NCBI RefSeq assembly: GCF_000281045.1
Contig: NW_008246100.1
Coordinates: 145,385 to 209,384 of the forward strand
DNA length: 64,000 nucleotides
Direction: 5' to 3'
Source: Saprolegnia diclina VS20
Lineage: Eukaryota > Oomycota > Saprolegniomycetes > Saprolegniales > Saprolegniaceae
How positions within the stretch are numbered: the stretch's first letter is position 1; each line of letters begins with the position of its first letter. The notes under the pieces were generated by a model. It worked only from the letters and a program-made list of their open reading frames with translations, was not told where the DNA came from and ran no database searches. The translations under genes were made by a program, and so were the position numbers. Shown one piece after another: positions 10,529 to 19,296 of this stretch.

Positions 10529-11224
10529 CTACACGGTGGCGTTGAGCCGTGGCAGTGGCAACACAAGGTCGATCTCGTCGCGCGCTATACCAGCATCGGC
10601 TAGCGACTGCCGCGCCAACATCGTCGCGCTGATGACCTCGATCTTCTTGAGCTCGACGGATTTTCGCAGCATTTCGACCTCCATGACGTGCTTGGATCGC
10701 TCCATCGCGAGACGTTCGTCGGCCATCGCAATGTGTACGTCGTCGCTCGTCGGTGGCAACGGCGACTCGGCGACAGTCAGACCTGCACGCTTCGGTTCAC
10801 GCAGCGTGGGTGATGCCACCGGCTTGCGCTTCGGCGGCGGGACCATCATCGAAGGTTGCGTCGTTGGGAAGTAGCTACGCTTTTGCTCGTATGTCAACAC
10901 GCAGTACTCGGCCCAGCGATCGCGGTGGTGGGCGAGGTTGTGTTGGGCGAGGTTGTCGAGACGGAACGGCGGCTGGTACATTTTGACCGTCGACAAGGGC
11001 TTGCGCGTCCGGCCCTCGGCCTGCTGGCGGCCAAAGTGCAAGCAGAAGAGACACATGGCCTCCTGCGCTTCGTTCGCCTCGCGCACCGTCACCTTGAGGC
11101 CGTACTTGACTTCGTGGTCGAACCCGATGGACGCATTGCGTTTCTTGGGCTTGTCCGCCTGGTCGGTCATCGTCCGATGGCCGCCGCCGACAGTCGAGTC
11201 GTTTGCCAACCGGTCCATCGTCAT
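10529..11224 (-). CDS. BED-like zinc finger protein with the shared C-terminal module (copy 2)
   Basis: An intronless gene of 231 aa and a paralogue of the gene at 9397. It shares the lead-in HEVKYGLKV, the CLFCLHFGRQ zinc knuckle, and PPFRLDNLAQHNLAHHRDRW with the His ligands. The middle is basic and low in complexity (PPKRKPVASPTLREPKR). The C-terminus repeats the module: MEVEMLRKSVELKKIEVISA, then TMLARQSLADAGIARDEID and LPLPRL. The start could also be the ATG at 11170 (MTDQADKPKK); 11224 is the longest. It is divergent from the helical-repeat gene at 11576. The two BED-like copies are similar along their length, so duplication explains them; the HTH gene shares only the tail. Confidence 0.65.
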   Translation of the reverse strand: MTMDRLANDSTVGGGHRTMTDQADKPKKRNASIGFDHEVKYGLKVTVREANEAQEAMCLFCLHFGRQQAEGRTRKPLSTVKMYQPPFRLDNLAQHNLAHHRDRWAEYCVLTYEQKRSYFPTTQPSMMVPPPKRKPVASPTLREPKRAGLTVAESPLPPTSDDVHIAMADERLAMERSKHVMEVEMLRKSVELKKIEVISATMLARQSLADAGIARDEIDLVLPLPRLNATV

Positions 11225-11575
11225 ATCCGTAAATCCTGCCCTGGCCTAGGGTTTCCGGATACGGCGACCAAAAAGACGCGGCGCCTTCCAGCTCCTGGTA
11301 GTCCAAGTAAGTACCATGGTATAAGTATAGTTGTGGTGTACTTCTGCTCTCGGGAATGCTCGGCAGCAGCAGCAAGTCGGGCTCCTCGGTGGCAGCTCTT
11401 GGCACACCAGGACGGGTCGACAACATTAAATGCCACAGGTCCTATGGAATTTGAGAGGTTCTTCCAGCAGCTCTTTTTTCAAAATCACGCACTTGTACTA
11501 GGTGTTTGTATCGTCTTTAAGCTGGATATTAAATTACTCTCGCGGGCCAATGAACAACCAGAAACTTCGTCGGTG
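11225..11575. promoter_or_regulatory. divergent intergenic region
   Basis: About 350 bases between the BED-like copy 2 and the mitochondrial helical-repeat gene. A long plus-strand frame runs through it from 10856, but it is in frame with the downstream gene by chance and crosses the antisense BED-like gene. No other feature seen. Confidence 0.35.
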
Positions 11576-13465
11576 ATGGCAGGACGCACCCTTGGCGCTG
11601 CCCTCCGCGCGACCCTGAAGCGCTCGGCCCGGTCGCCCGCCATTCTGCGACCCATGCACCTCATCGCGTGGCCTCTTCCTTCAAGCGCGTCGACCGTCCG
11701 CGACTTCTCGATCTCCGTGAGCAGCCTCCCGCCCAAGGCCAATGCCACGGCGCCGTCGATTGATGTCGACCACATGCACGCTGCGTACGCCAAGCTACAG
11801 AAGCTCTGCGACGACAACGACTTTGCTGGCGTCGTCAAGGAAGTGGCTTCGTACTACCGCCCGCTCGTGCAAACACTCGAGGGGCACGCTGCGCATGCGG
11901 CGTTCGACCCTATCATGACGGCGCGTGTCGAGCAGGAAGCAATGACGCTGCTCGTCAAGTACCGGCAGCACGAAGCCGCGACGCTGCTGTACGAGAACCT
12001 CCAAGACATGACGGCGGCGTCACCGCTCGTCAAGCCGACGCGGCGCACCATGTCCTTTCTCGTGGGCATGCTCAGCTTCCAGCACGCGCACGCCGACGTC
12101 GAGGCGGCCATGGACTTTGCGCTCGGCCATGGCGTGTACCCGACCGAGTCGATGAACGCGTCGTACCTGAAAGCGCTCATTTCGACCAAGCAACTCGACA
12201 AAGCAGCGGCGTTCTGGCGGCAGCTCAGCGACGCCAACGGCCCGCGCAACACGAGCGGGTACCGCCAAGCCCTCTACCTCTTTCAGACAATCAAGAGCTT
12301 CAAGGACATGAAGCGAATCGCGGACGACATTGAACTCCATGGCATCAAGCTGCGCGAACTCGACTACCAAAACCTCATGCTCGGCCTCGCCGCCGGGTTC
12401 CAGAACGACCAAGAGGACAGCGTCGACGGCGTCGAGTACGCCGAGGCTGTCCTAACGCTCTTTGATAACATGCAGCGCTTCGACGGCCTCTCGCCGTCGC
12501 TCGTGCCCCTCTATGTGGTCGCGATGGAAGCCCGCAACTACCTCGGCGAGTTTGACGAAGCGCTGGCCGTCCACGCGCAGTGCGAAGCGCTGACCACGTA
12601 CGCGCGTAGCAAGCCATAAGCATTTATCCTACCTCTTTCTAGGGAAGGAAGCAGCGCCCTCGCGCGGCCCTTGGTGCAAACGTACATTGGTCTGCACCAA
12701 TCGGAGCGCATTTTGCCGCTCATTGTGTCGTCGCTTGCGGAGAAGAAGGTCGTGAATGCAAGCGCGATGGCTGCCAAGCTCATGGTCGAGATGGCCAAGC
12801 AGGACCAAGTGCCCGCGCTGCTCGAGTTTCTCGAAGCCTGCCCTGTCTTCCATGTGACCTTTTACAGCGACGAAGACGCCAAGCGCGTGCTCCATACGCT
12901 TGCGCGCTCGACGCACGTGAGCCAAGTCGAGCTCTGGTCGCTCTTGGAGCCTCGCTTGCCACTACTCAACGTCACGACGCCGTTCTGGTGGTGGCAGCTC
13001 GTAAACTTTGTGGACAATGCGCGCCGGTGGCGCCTTCTGCAGCTCATGCTGGAGGCCCCGAATGCGGTCACGTCGCCGGCCAAGCTCGAGAACATCCTCA
13101 AGGGCTGCGTGCGCCGGGCGCTGAAGGACAAGGTCCCGGACGCGGCTGCCGACGAGGAAGACGAGGACGCGGTCGACGCGTGGGCCTTTGTCGTGTACCT
13201 TGGCGAGCGTCTGGGCTCGAAGAAGACGTTTGTGCTCCAGCACCTCGTGACCGCATACGCCGAGACGAACCAGCACGCCAAGGCGATCGAGACCTTTCGT
13301 GAGTTCCACCGCAAGTGCGTGCAGGGCGACCAGATCGTCACGAGCCCGTGGCCGTACGTCAGCGCCAAGCGGTCGCTCCTCGCGCTCGGGTACGAGGCCG
13401 AGGCCAACCAGGTCGACACGATCCTCGCCCTCCAGCACAAGGCCATCCACACGGCGTCGTCCTAA
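11576..13465 (+). CDS. mitochondrial PPR/TPR-like helical-repeat protein
   Basis: Two exons joined over a 45-base intron at 12598-12642 encode 614 aa. The start at 11576 gives a strong mitochondrial presequence: Arg- and Ala-rich with no acids for the first 40 residues (MAGRTLGAALRATLKRSARS). The rest is a run of paired helices of about 35 residues, for example LVKYRQHEAATLLYENLQDM, FLVGMLSFQHAHADVEAAMD and FDEALAVHAQCEAL, the look of pentatricopeptide or TPR-type repeats. Such proteins usually act in organelle RNA processing or translation, but no individual repeat fits the PPR consensus well enough to name a subclass. An acidic insert (DEEDEDAVDAW) lies near residue 510. No known orthologue recognised. 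Confidence 0.7.
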
Positions 13466-13547
13466 TACCTGCAAAATGCGACTTTTGAGTTTGAGTTTGG
13501 AGCTTTTTGAAATACGACATCCGGATTGGTCGAGAGCATCCTCAAGC

Positions 13548-14165
13548 ATGGAGCTCCACCCGGGGCAGCTCTACCGGAACCGCACGGGCGGCGCGCTCTC
13601 GGTCGCCGACAGCTTGCGCCAGCGCTTCCTCGAGAACGACGTCAATGGCATGCGTGAGATGCTGGACGCGCTGACCGAGACGACGACGCTCTGCTGCGTG
13701 AACCCGACGTCGCCGCTGCTAGCACTGCTGCAGGATGCATTGGCCAACGTCCCGAGACCTGGCGTCGTCCTCAGCATAGGCAGTGGCTCTGGCCTGCTAG
13801 AGTTCCTACTGGACTTGCAACTGGGCGAGAATGGCCTGGACGTCCATGGCCTCGATATCGCGCCCGTGAACGTCTTCCTGCCCTTCTTCGACGTCGTCAA
13901 GGAAGGTGGTCGCCCGTCCAACGTCGACAACACGGTCGTGCTCCTCGCCGTGTACCTTCGCCGACCCTCGCTATTAGCAACCTACTTGCGATGGTATCCC
14001 AAAGTGACCAAGGTGATTCTGATTGGCCCCAAGAACGAAGACCCGCTCGCCGACGCCGCCACCGCCGACGCGGTCCAGGCGTGGGGCACGTGCGAGGCGC
14101 TGATTACCGACCACACCGCCCTCGCGCGCTGGGATATGTACCAGGTGTGGACCAAGAGGCCTTGA
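13548..14165 (+). CDS. SAM-dependent methyltransferase-like protein
   Basis: A single-exon gene of 205 aa, starting 82 bases after the previous stop on the same strand. Residues about 70-85 read GVVLSIGSGSGLLEFLL, a clear motif I (glycine-rich loop) of Rossmann-fold methyltransferases, followed by a strand ending in an acidic residue (VHGLDIAPV) that would bind the SAM ribose. The later strands (TKVILIGPKNEDP) fit the fold. No substrate-specific motif is visible, so the substrate is unknown. The short N-terminal part has a QRFLENDVNGMREMLDALTE helix. Confidence 0.6.
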   Translation: MELHPGQLYRNRTGGALSVADSLRQRFLENDVNGMREMLDALTETTTLCCVNPTSPLLALLQDALANVPRPGVVLSIGSGSGLLEFLLDLQLGENGLDVHGLDIAPVNVFLPFFDVVKEGGRPSNVDNTVVLLAVYLRRPSLLATYLRWYPKVTKVILIGPKNEDPLADAATADAVQAWGTCEALITDHTALARWDMYQVWTKRP

Positions 14166-14238
14166 TTAAACCCAGCTCGTTCTCGCGTCAGAGTCGTCGC
14201 AGGCAGAGTCGATAAATATATATATTCTTGCGTTGGAC

Positions 14239-14480
14239 TCAGAGGACGCGAGTGCGAATGCCATTGATGGCGTGCTTGGCCGCACCCGCCAGCACGGGCT
14301 TGCCGCAGCTCTTGGCTTGCACATCGGGGCGACCAGCGGTCGTGAGCCGACCCGCCTCAAAGCTGCTTCGCCGAAGTGCTTTGGCTTCAATTTCGATGCC
14401 TTGGTTGCGTGCGCGCGGCTTCACCGGGCTCTCCGCTTGGACGCGGCTGTTCTTGCGCGGCACAATCGCGAGCTTCTATA
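14239..14480 (-). CDS. possible exon of a small basic protein
   Basis: An open frame of about 80 codons ends at a TGA at 14239-14241. It encodes a basic, Ala/Arg/Lys-rich sequence beginning KLAIVPRKNSRVQAE. There is no in-frame ATG; the frame is preceded by CTTATAG, a plausible acceptor, so it could be a second exon, but I could not join it to a convincing first exon. It lies between the methyltransferase-like gene and the FAD oxidoreductase stop. Unrecognised and doubtful. Confidence 0.22.
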
Positions 14481-14606
14481 AGACCCACGTCACATCATCA
14501 GCACAGAGTGATCTCCGTGAACGTACAAGGTTCTGGTGACTTGTCTCGTCATCGGCGACTGGTGCTTGTGGCGCCCTACGCGTCACGATGACATCTCGTA
14601 TCGGTA

Positions 14607-16064
14607 TCACGATGACGATGCGCACCGCTTGAGGAGCATGCTGGGGCTCACGGGGATCTTGGACTCGGTGCGCTCTTCCTTGCGCCGCTTCTCAAACTTG
14701 TCGACCATTTCCTCGAACGTTGCGCAGTTTTTCCCGTAAATTTCCGCACCAAAGACGCCGGCCAGCACGAGCGTCGCGCCCCGGCGGTGGTATACGGTCA
14801 CGCCGTCGGCGCGCGTCTCGGTCTTCATTTCGTCGACGGCGGCCCGGAGCGCAAACCCGACGCCGACGCCGTAGAGCCAATCGAGGCCGTCCGACTTGTG
14901 CGCTTGCACGACACGGCCCGCGAGGTCGACCTTGATGGCGCCCCGCGCCGATGCAAACGTCTGCGGTGCCCCGTCGATCGTGACGGGCAGCATCTTGGTC
15001 GTGTACCCGCAGCACCACACGATTGCGGCGGCGGCATCGCAGGCTTGCTTCTGCAGCGCTGCACCACTTGTGCCCTTCTTGACCATGTAGAGCTTGAGCC
15101 GGGGCTCGTGGCCGGACGACGCGGCAACGTATAAGGCTTTGGCGTCTTCGCGGAGGCCCGTAAAGGTATTGACGGACCCGCTCTTGTCTGCCTTCTCGAC
15201 ACTGACCCCGTCGGCCTCGGCTTCCTTTTTCGTGTTGTAAAAGCACCGGATCGGGCCGCGGTGCAAAAGCGCGAGGTCTTTCGGGCCAAACGTGATGCTC
15301 GGCTCTTGCTTATTGGGCTTTGGCTGCATCTTGTTGAGGAGGACCCAAGCTACCGAGAAGGCGCTGTGGGAGCCGCCAATGATGCACACCTTCTTGTCCT
15401 TGGCCGTACTGAGCGCGTTGGCGAGGGCACGGCGCCCCGGTTCGCGCAGCACGGCGTCCGACGTCCACGCCTTGGCCACATGCGTCGGGTCCAGGTCAGG
15501 TGGGAGCTCTTGGGTACCCCCCATCGCGAGGACTACGTGGTCGGCCAAAATGGTTTCTTCGACACCGTGGTGCGATATCGTGATCTGGCACACACCCGAT
15601 GCCAAGCGCTCGACATGCGTCGCCGTCGTCTCGTGAAGACATGCGCTTTGGCCCGGGTACTTGAGCATCTCAAGCCGCGCGAGGTACCCAATGGCTTCAA
15701 GGAATTTGCCGAGCTCGACGAGGTTGATGGACGCGTTCCCGATCGCCGAGAGCCGCTGGGCCGCCGGGTGCACCTCGAGGCCCTCGAGAAACGTGCCCCG
15801 GATCGACTCGGGCGGGTCTAGCTCGGGCTTCTCGTCGAGGACGCTACCGAGCAAGCTCTTTGCAAACGTGTTGGAGTTGATGATGTAGTCGCCGAGGTTG
15901 CCGCGGCCCAGACTCGCGACAGGCCCGCCGTGCACGAGGACGACGCCCAGCGAGAGCAGCTTGTCGAGGTACCCGAGGCGTGCGGCGCGGACAAAGATGC
16001 CGATGCCCGCGGGCCCGCCACCGAGGATCGCGAGCTTGTAGACGGGAGATGCTGCGTCGGCCAT
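14607..16064 (-). CDS. FAD-dependent oxidoreductase (two-dinucleotide-binding-domain flavoprotein)
   Basis: A single-exon gene of 485 aa. The N-terminal KLAILGGGPAGIGIFVRAA is the ADP-binding GxGxxG of an FAD domain. A second Rossmann motif, VCIIGGSHSAFSVAWVLL, near residue 230, would bind NAD(P)H. The DHVVLAMGGTQE segment is the ATG-type strand seen in flavin monooxygenases and ornithine-hydroxylase-like enzymes. AAAIVWCCGYTTKMLP near residue 370 corresponds to the C-terminal FAD strand. The substrate is unknown. The start at 16064 (MADAASPVYK) was chosen because the in-frame extension to 16271 is non-conserved in look. It is divergent from the ferric-reductase-like gene; a functional link between the two redox proteins is possible but unproven. 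Confidence 0.75.
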   Translation of the reverse strand: MADAASPVYKLAILGGGPAGIGIFVRAARLGYLDKLLSLGVVLVHGGPVASLGRGNLGDYIINSNTFAKSLLGSVLDEKPELDPPESIRGTFLEGLEVHPAAQRLSAIGNASINLVELGKFLEAIGYLARLEMLKYPGQSACLHETTATHVERLASGVCQITISHHGVEETILADHVVLAMGGTQELPPDLDPTHVAKAWTSDAVLREPGRRALANALSTAKDKKVCIIGGSHSAFSVAWVLLNKMQPKPNKQEPSITFGPKDLALLHRGPIRCFYNTKKEAEADGVSVEKADKSGSVNTFTGLREDAKALYVAASSGHEPRLKLYMVKKGTSGAALQKQACDAAAAIVWCCGYTTKMLPVTIDGAPQTFASARGAIKVDLAGRVVQAHKSDGLDWLYGVGVGFALRAAVDEMKTETRADGVTVYHRRGATLVLAGVFGAEIYGKNCATFEEMVDKFEKRRKEERTESKIPVSPSMLLKRCASSS

Positions 16065-16918
16065 CGACAGATTCAAATTGCCGCCATCGCGCTCGTATCT
16101 TGTGCTGGCGACGAGCCAATCGGAACTGGCCCCAACGCGCGCCGGAAATAGCGCCAGCGCCATCCGGGACCATGTACGTATCTCGTACATTCCAACGTAT
16201 GTACGTAGGAGCACTGTGGTTCTGCAACCCCTTAGATGTGGCCGATTTTTGTCATGCGCGACTGATTCCACAAACTTGCAACTGATCGTTCATGTTGTTG
16301 TCGTGGGCGGGTTTTGCAGGAGCAGTACCCGATGCACCACGTCGTTTTGGTTTGTTTCCGTACATTCTTGTACGTACACGTACGTACATACGTGGCGCGT
16401 GCTGTGAGTCGCATCGGCGACACACGCTGCAAAGAGCACGCGCAACCGACGCGATCACTGCAAGAAGCTGCATCGAGTACAATAGAACACCAGGGTGATG
16501 GATGTCATTACATAGTCGCTGCGGACAAGTATCAACCAGTCCTAGTTACATCCAATGCCTCTCAATGTCAGAGTCCACGGATATGTCTACAGATACGGCT
16601 CCTCCGGCTTCGATCATCCGCCTTCTTTTTAATTGGGACCTTGAAGTATGCTCGCACACACTTGACACTACAAAGGACGCGAACATCCCAGGCAGGTCGA
16701 GACTGGTTGAGTTTGGAACAGTCCGCGTTCCAAAATGGACCGAAATTGGCCAATCCGACGCAATTTCAAAAGTTAGACGCACCAATCGAAGCGCGCGTGT
16801 TGGATCTTGATGTGCAGATCCACCAATCACAAGCACTGTCGCGATCGGAATTCCAACTTGCAATTGTTGTGGGCGTCCCATGCGCTCTGTCAAAACTCAA
16901 TCGCACCTCCTCTTCTCA
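16065..16918. promoter_or_regulatory. divergent intergenic region with clustered TACGTA palindromes
   Basis: About 850 bases between two divergent redox genes. Two clusters of GTACGTA/TACGTA palindromes stand out at 16171-16210 and 16360-16395. The rest shows short ORFs only. Palindrome clustering between co-oriented starts suggests a binding-site array, but simple-sequence drift is equally possible. Confidence 0.35.
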
Positions 16919-18976
16919 ATGCGCTTCGATACTAGTGCTGCGGTGCTGCTTCTGCCGCTTATCGCAGCCGATGTGTCGATCTGCTCGTCACCGGCGTTCA
17001 CCGCAGTGCCGTCTGTCGCGCTCTCGCCCTCCATCTCCTTGCGCAGTCTCGTTGTCGGTGACAGCGCGTGCTTTGAGGTGACGACGTCGGCCGCCAGCGC
17101 GCAATGGGTCGCGCTCGGGTTTGCAGCCTCGGCCAAGATGGTCAACTCGCCCGTCTCGAACGCAGCTGTGCTCCTGTCGTCCAGTGTGCCACCCGTCGTA
17201 CAAGTGTACGACCTGCGTGACTATGTCCCGTCGCAAGTCGTGCTGCAATCGAACCAGTCGTCGATCACCGTCGCCCGCACGCTCGTGACCAAGGACCAAG
17301 CCTCGTTCACGTTTCAGCGGACTCTGGCTGCGGCAACGGCGACCGACGTCGCGCTTGGGACCACCGACCCCGTGACCGTTCTCTGGGCGCACGGCGACGT
17401 GGGCTTCCCATCGTACCACACGGCTCGTGGGGCTGCCCGCGTGCAGCTGACCACGTCGACGGCGGCGACAAGTGTGTTTGCCGCTGCCTCAACATTTGTG
17501 ACCACGCGCACGACCATCATCGTAGCGATTGGCTGTGCTCTCGTCATGCTCTCCGGGCTCTTGGTCACGTACGTTGCGCGGTTGAAGAAACTTCCGCTCA
17601 AGACACTGTTACCACCGCCGTCTTCGCTCCACGCGTGGGGTGCGCACCTTTGGCAGCCGTTCGCAGACTTGCATGTCGGGTCGCTTGTCGTCTTGAGCAT
17701 CTACGCAGCGACCCTCGTCGTCGTCGTCGTATCGCTCCAGCGTGAGTTTGCTGGTGCAAGCGCGGACCGCATCGCGTCGCTTGTGACGGGCCATTTCGCG
17801 CTCGTGCACCTGATGTTGCTGCTGCTGCCCGTTGCGCGCGGCCAGCACTGGACGCTCATCTTTGGCATTGGGCCGGAGCGAGCGCTGCTGTTTCACCGCA
17901 TGCTCGGACGCCTTGTCGTGCTCCTTAGCATCGTGCATTTGATCCTCAACGCCCGCAACGTTCGCGTGACCTCGTCGACGCCGTACGGGACGCAGCAAGT
18001 GGTGCCGCTCTACGGCTTTGTCGCGTTCCTCGCACTCACATCGCTCGGCCTTGTCGCGCTTTGGGCCATTCGACGCCATTGCTACGAGGTGTTTCTCTAC
18101 TACCACCGCGTCGCTGCGGTCGTCGGCATCCTCTTCAGCATGCTGCACAGCCACACGGTCGCGATCGGCATGGCCTTTCCGCTCATCATTTACGGTCTCA
18201 GCGGCCTCTATCGTCTTGGCGCGTACCGCCAGTGCTTTGACGCTACCGCGCGCGTCACTGGCCCTTCGACGGTGACGCTCTCGCTGCCATCAACGCCGCA
18301 GACCATGCACTGGGCGACGCGCATGAGCCCCGGCTCGTTTTTCTACGTCAACGTTCCGTCCATTTCGCGGCTCGAGTGGCACCCGTACTCGGCGGTGGCG
18401 ACACCTACAAGCGACACGATCGGCTTTTGCATCAAGGCCCCCCACGCAAATTCGTTTGGCCACAAGGTGTACACGGCCGCTATGGAGAATGCGTCGCTGG
18501 CCGTGTACGTGGGCGGGCCATACGGCCGCTTCACCGTCGACCTCGCTTCGTACGAGCACGCAATTCTCATCTGCGGTGGTATCGGCATCACACCAATGCT
18601 AAACGTGCTCAATCAGTCGCGCAGCGGCTCTGCCAATACGCGCTTGGAGCTGCACTGGGTCGTCCGCGATCCGGCCGAGCTCTTGAGCGCCGATGATCTC
18701 ATGTTCCCACTCGCAGCACACAACGTGGTAGCCAAGTTTTACTGCTCGACGACCGCCAACGACGCGCCGGGTGTCGTATGCAGCAGTTCAGGGGAGACGG
18801 TCCACTATACCTGCGGCAAGCCGGTGCTCGACGAGATCATCAACAGCCAGCGCTTTCTCACGCCTCAATCGTCCGTGTGTGTCGTTGCCTGCGGTCCGCC
18901 GGGCCTCGTCGCCAGTGCGCAGCATTACGCATATGCGATTGGCCTCGACTTTCACAAGGAGGTCTTCGAGTTCTAA
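16919..18976 (+). CDS. DOMON-ferric reductase/NADPH-oxidase-like transmembrane protein
   Basis: A single-exon gene of about 685 aa. MRFDTSAAVLLLPLIAADVS is a signal peptide; the start at 16919 is preferred over the in-frame ATG at 16880 for this reason. Residues about 30-180 form a DOMON-like extracellular beta domain (WVALGFAASAKMVNS, a haem- or sugar-binding type). Several membrane spans follow, with His residues positioned as bis-haem ligands (FHRMLGRLVVLLSIVH and YYHRVAAVVGILFSMLHSH). The cytosolic part has the FAD motif HPYSAV and the NADPH motif GGIGITPMLN, ending VACGPPGLV and a Phe-terminated EVFEF, as in the FRE/NOX superfamily. It would move electrons from NADPH across the membrane to Fe(III) or oxygen; which one cannot be told. 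No EF-hands are present. Confidence 0.87.
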   Translation: MRFDTSAAVLLLPLIAADVSICSSPAFTAVPSVALSPSISLRSLVVGDSACFEVTTSAASAQWVALGFAASAKMVNSPVSNAAVLLSSSVPPVVQVYDLRDYVPSQVVLQSNQSSITVARTLVTKDQASFTFQRTLAAATATDVALGTTDPVTVLWAHGDVGFPSYHTARGAARVQLTTSTAATSVFAAASTFVTTRTTIIVAIGCALVMLSGLLVTYVARLKKLPLKTLLPPPSSLHAWGAHLWQPFADLHVGSLVVLSIYAATLVVVVVSLQREFAGASADRIASLVTGHFALVHLMLLLLPVARGQHWTLIFGIGPERALLFHRMLGRLVVLLSIVHLILNARNVRVTSSTPYGTQQVVPLYGFVAFLALTSLGLVALWAIRRHCYEVFLYYHRVAAVVGILFSMLHSHTVAIGMAFPLIIYGLSGLYRLGAYRQCFDATARVTGPSTVTLSLPSTPQTMHWATRMSPGSFFYVNVPSISRLEWHPYSAVATPTSDTIGFCIKAPHANSFGHKVYTAAMENASLAVYVGGPYGRFTVDLASYEHAILICGGIGITPMLNVLNQSRSGSANTRLELHWVVRDPAELLSADDLMFPLAAHNVVAKFYCSTTANDAPGVVCSSSGETVHYTCGKPVLDEIINSQRFLTPQSSVCVVACGPPGLVASAQHYAYAIGLDFHKEVFEF

Positions 18977-19296
18977 GATGCAACTGCTTTTATATCCCAA
19001 GGACCTCAACATCCTCTACATGAATATACCTCTATCTGCTTGCCTACATCCTATGTGTCATTTGATTCAACACAGCCGGCAAAGATGCGAGGCAGTCAAC
19101 CGGCCACCGATCCAAATCCCAGGTGTCACACTGGGGGTAGGGGTGCCATGGCGGCCGCCCCTCGCCACAACGTGTGGTCAGCTCATGCGCAAAGTTCGCG
19201 AGTAGCACTTCTTGTGGTATCGCATTGTCCATGACGGTGGCAAAATGCAAATCCACACAGCAGTACTCGTTGTATGAAGACGTACTACCAAATCAC
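18977..19296. other. convergent intergenic region
   Basis: About 320 bases between the 3' ends of the ferric-reductase-like gene and the P450 gene. Nothing recognised; presumably 3' UTRs and terminators. Confidence 0.4.

Noticed and set aside
10856-11575. N-terminal extension of the mitochondrial helical-repeat protein in the same open frame
   Set aside because: It overlaps the antisense BED-like gene and would hide a good mitochondrial presequence; the start at 11576 is better.
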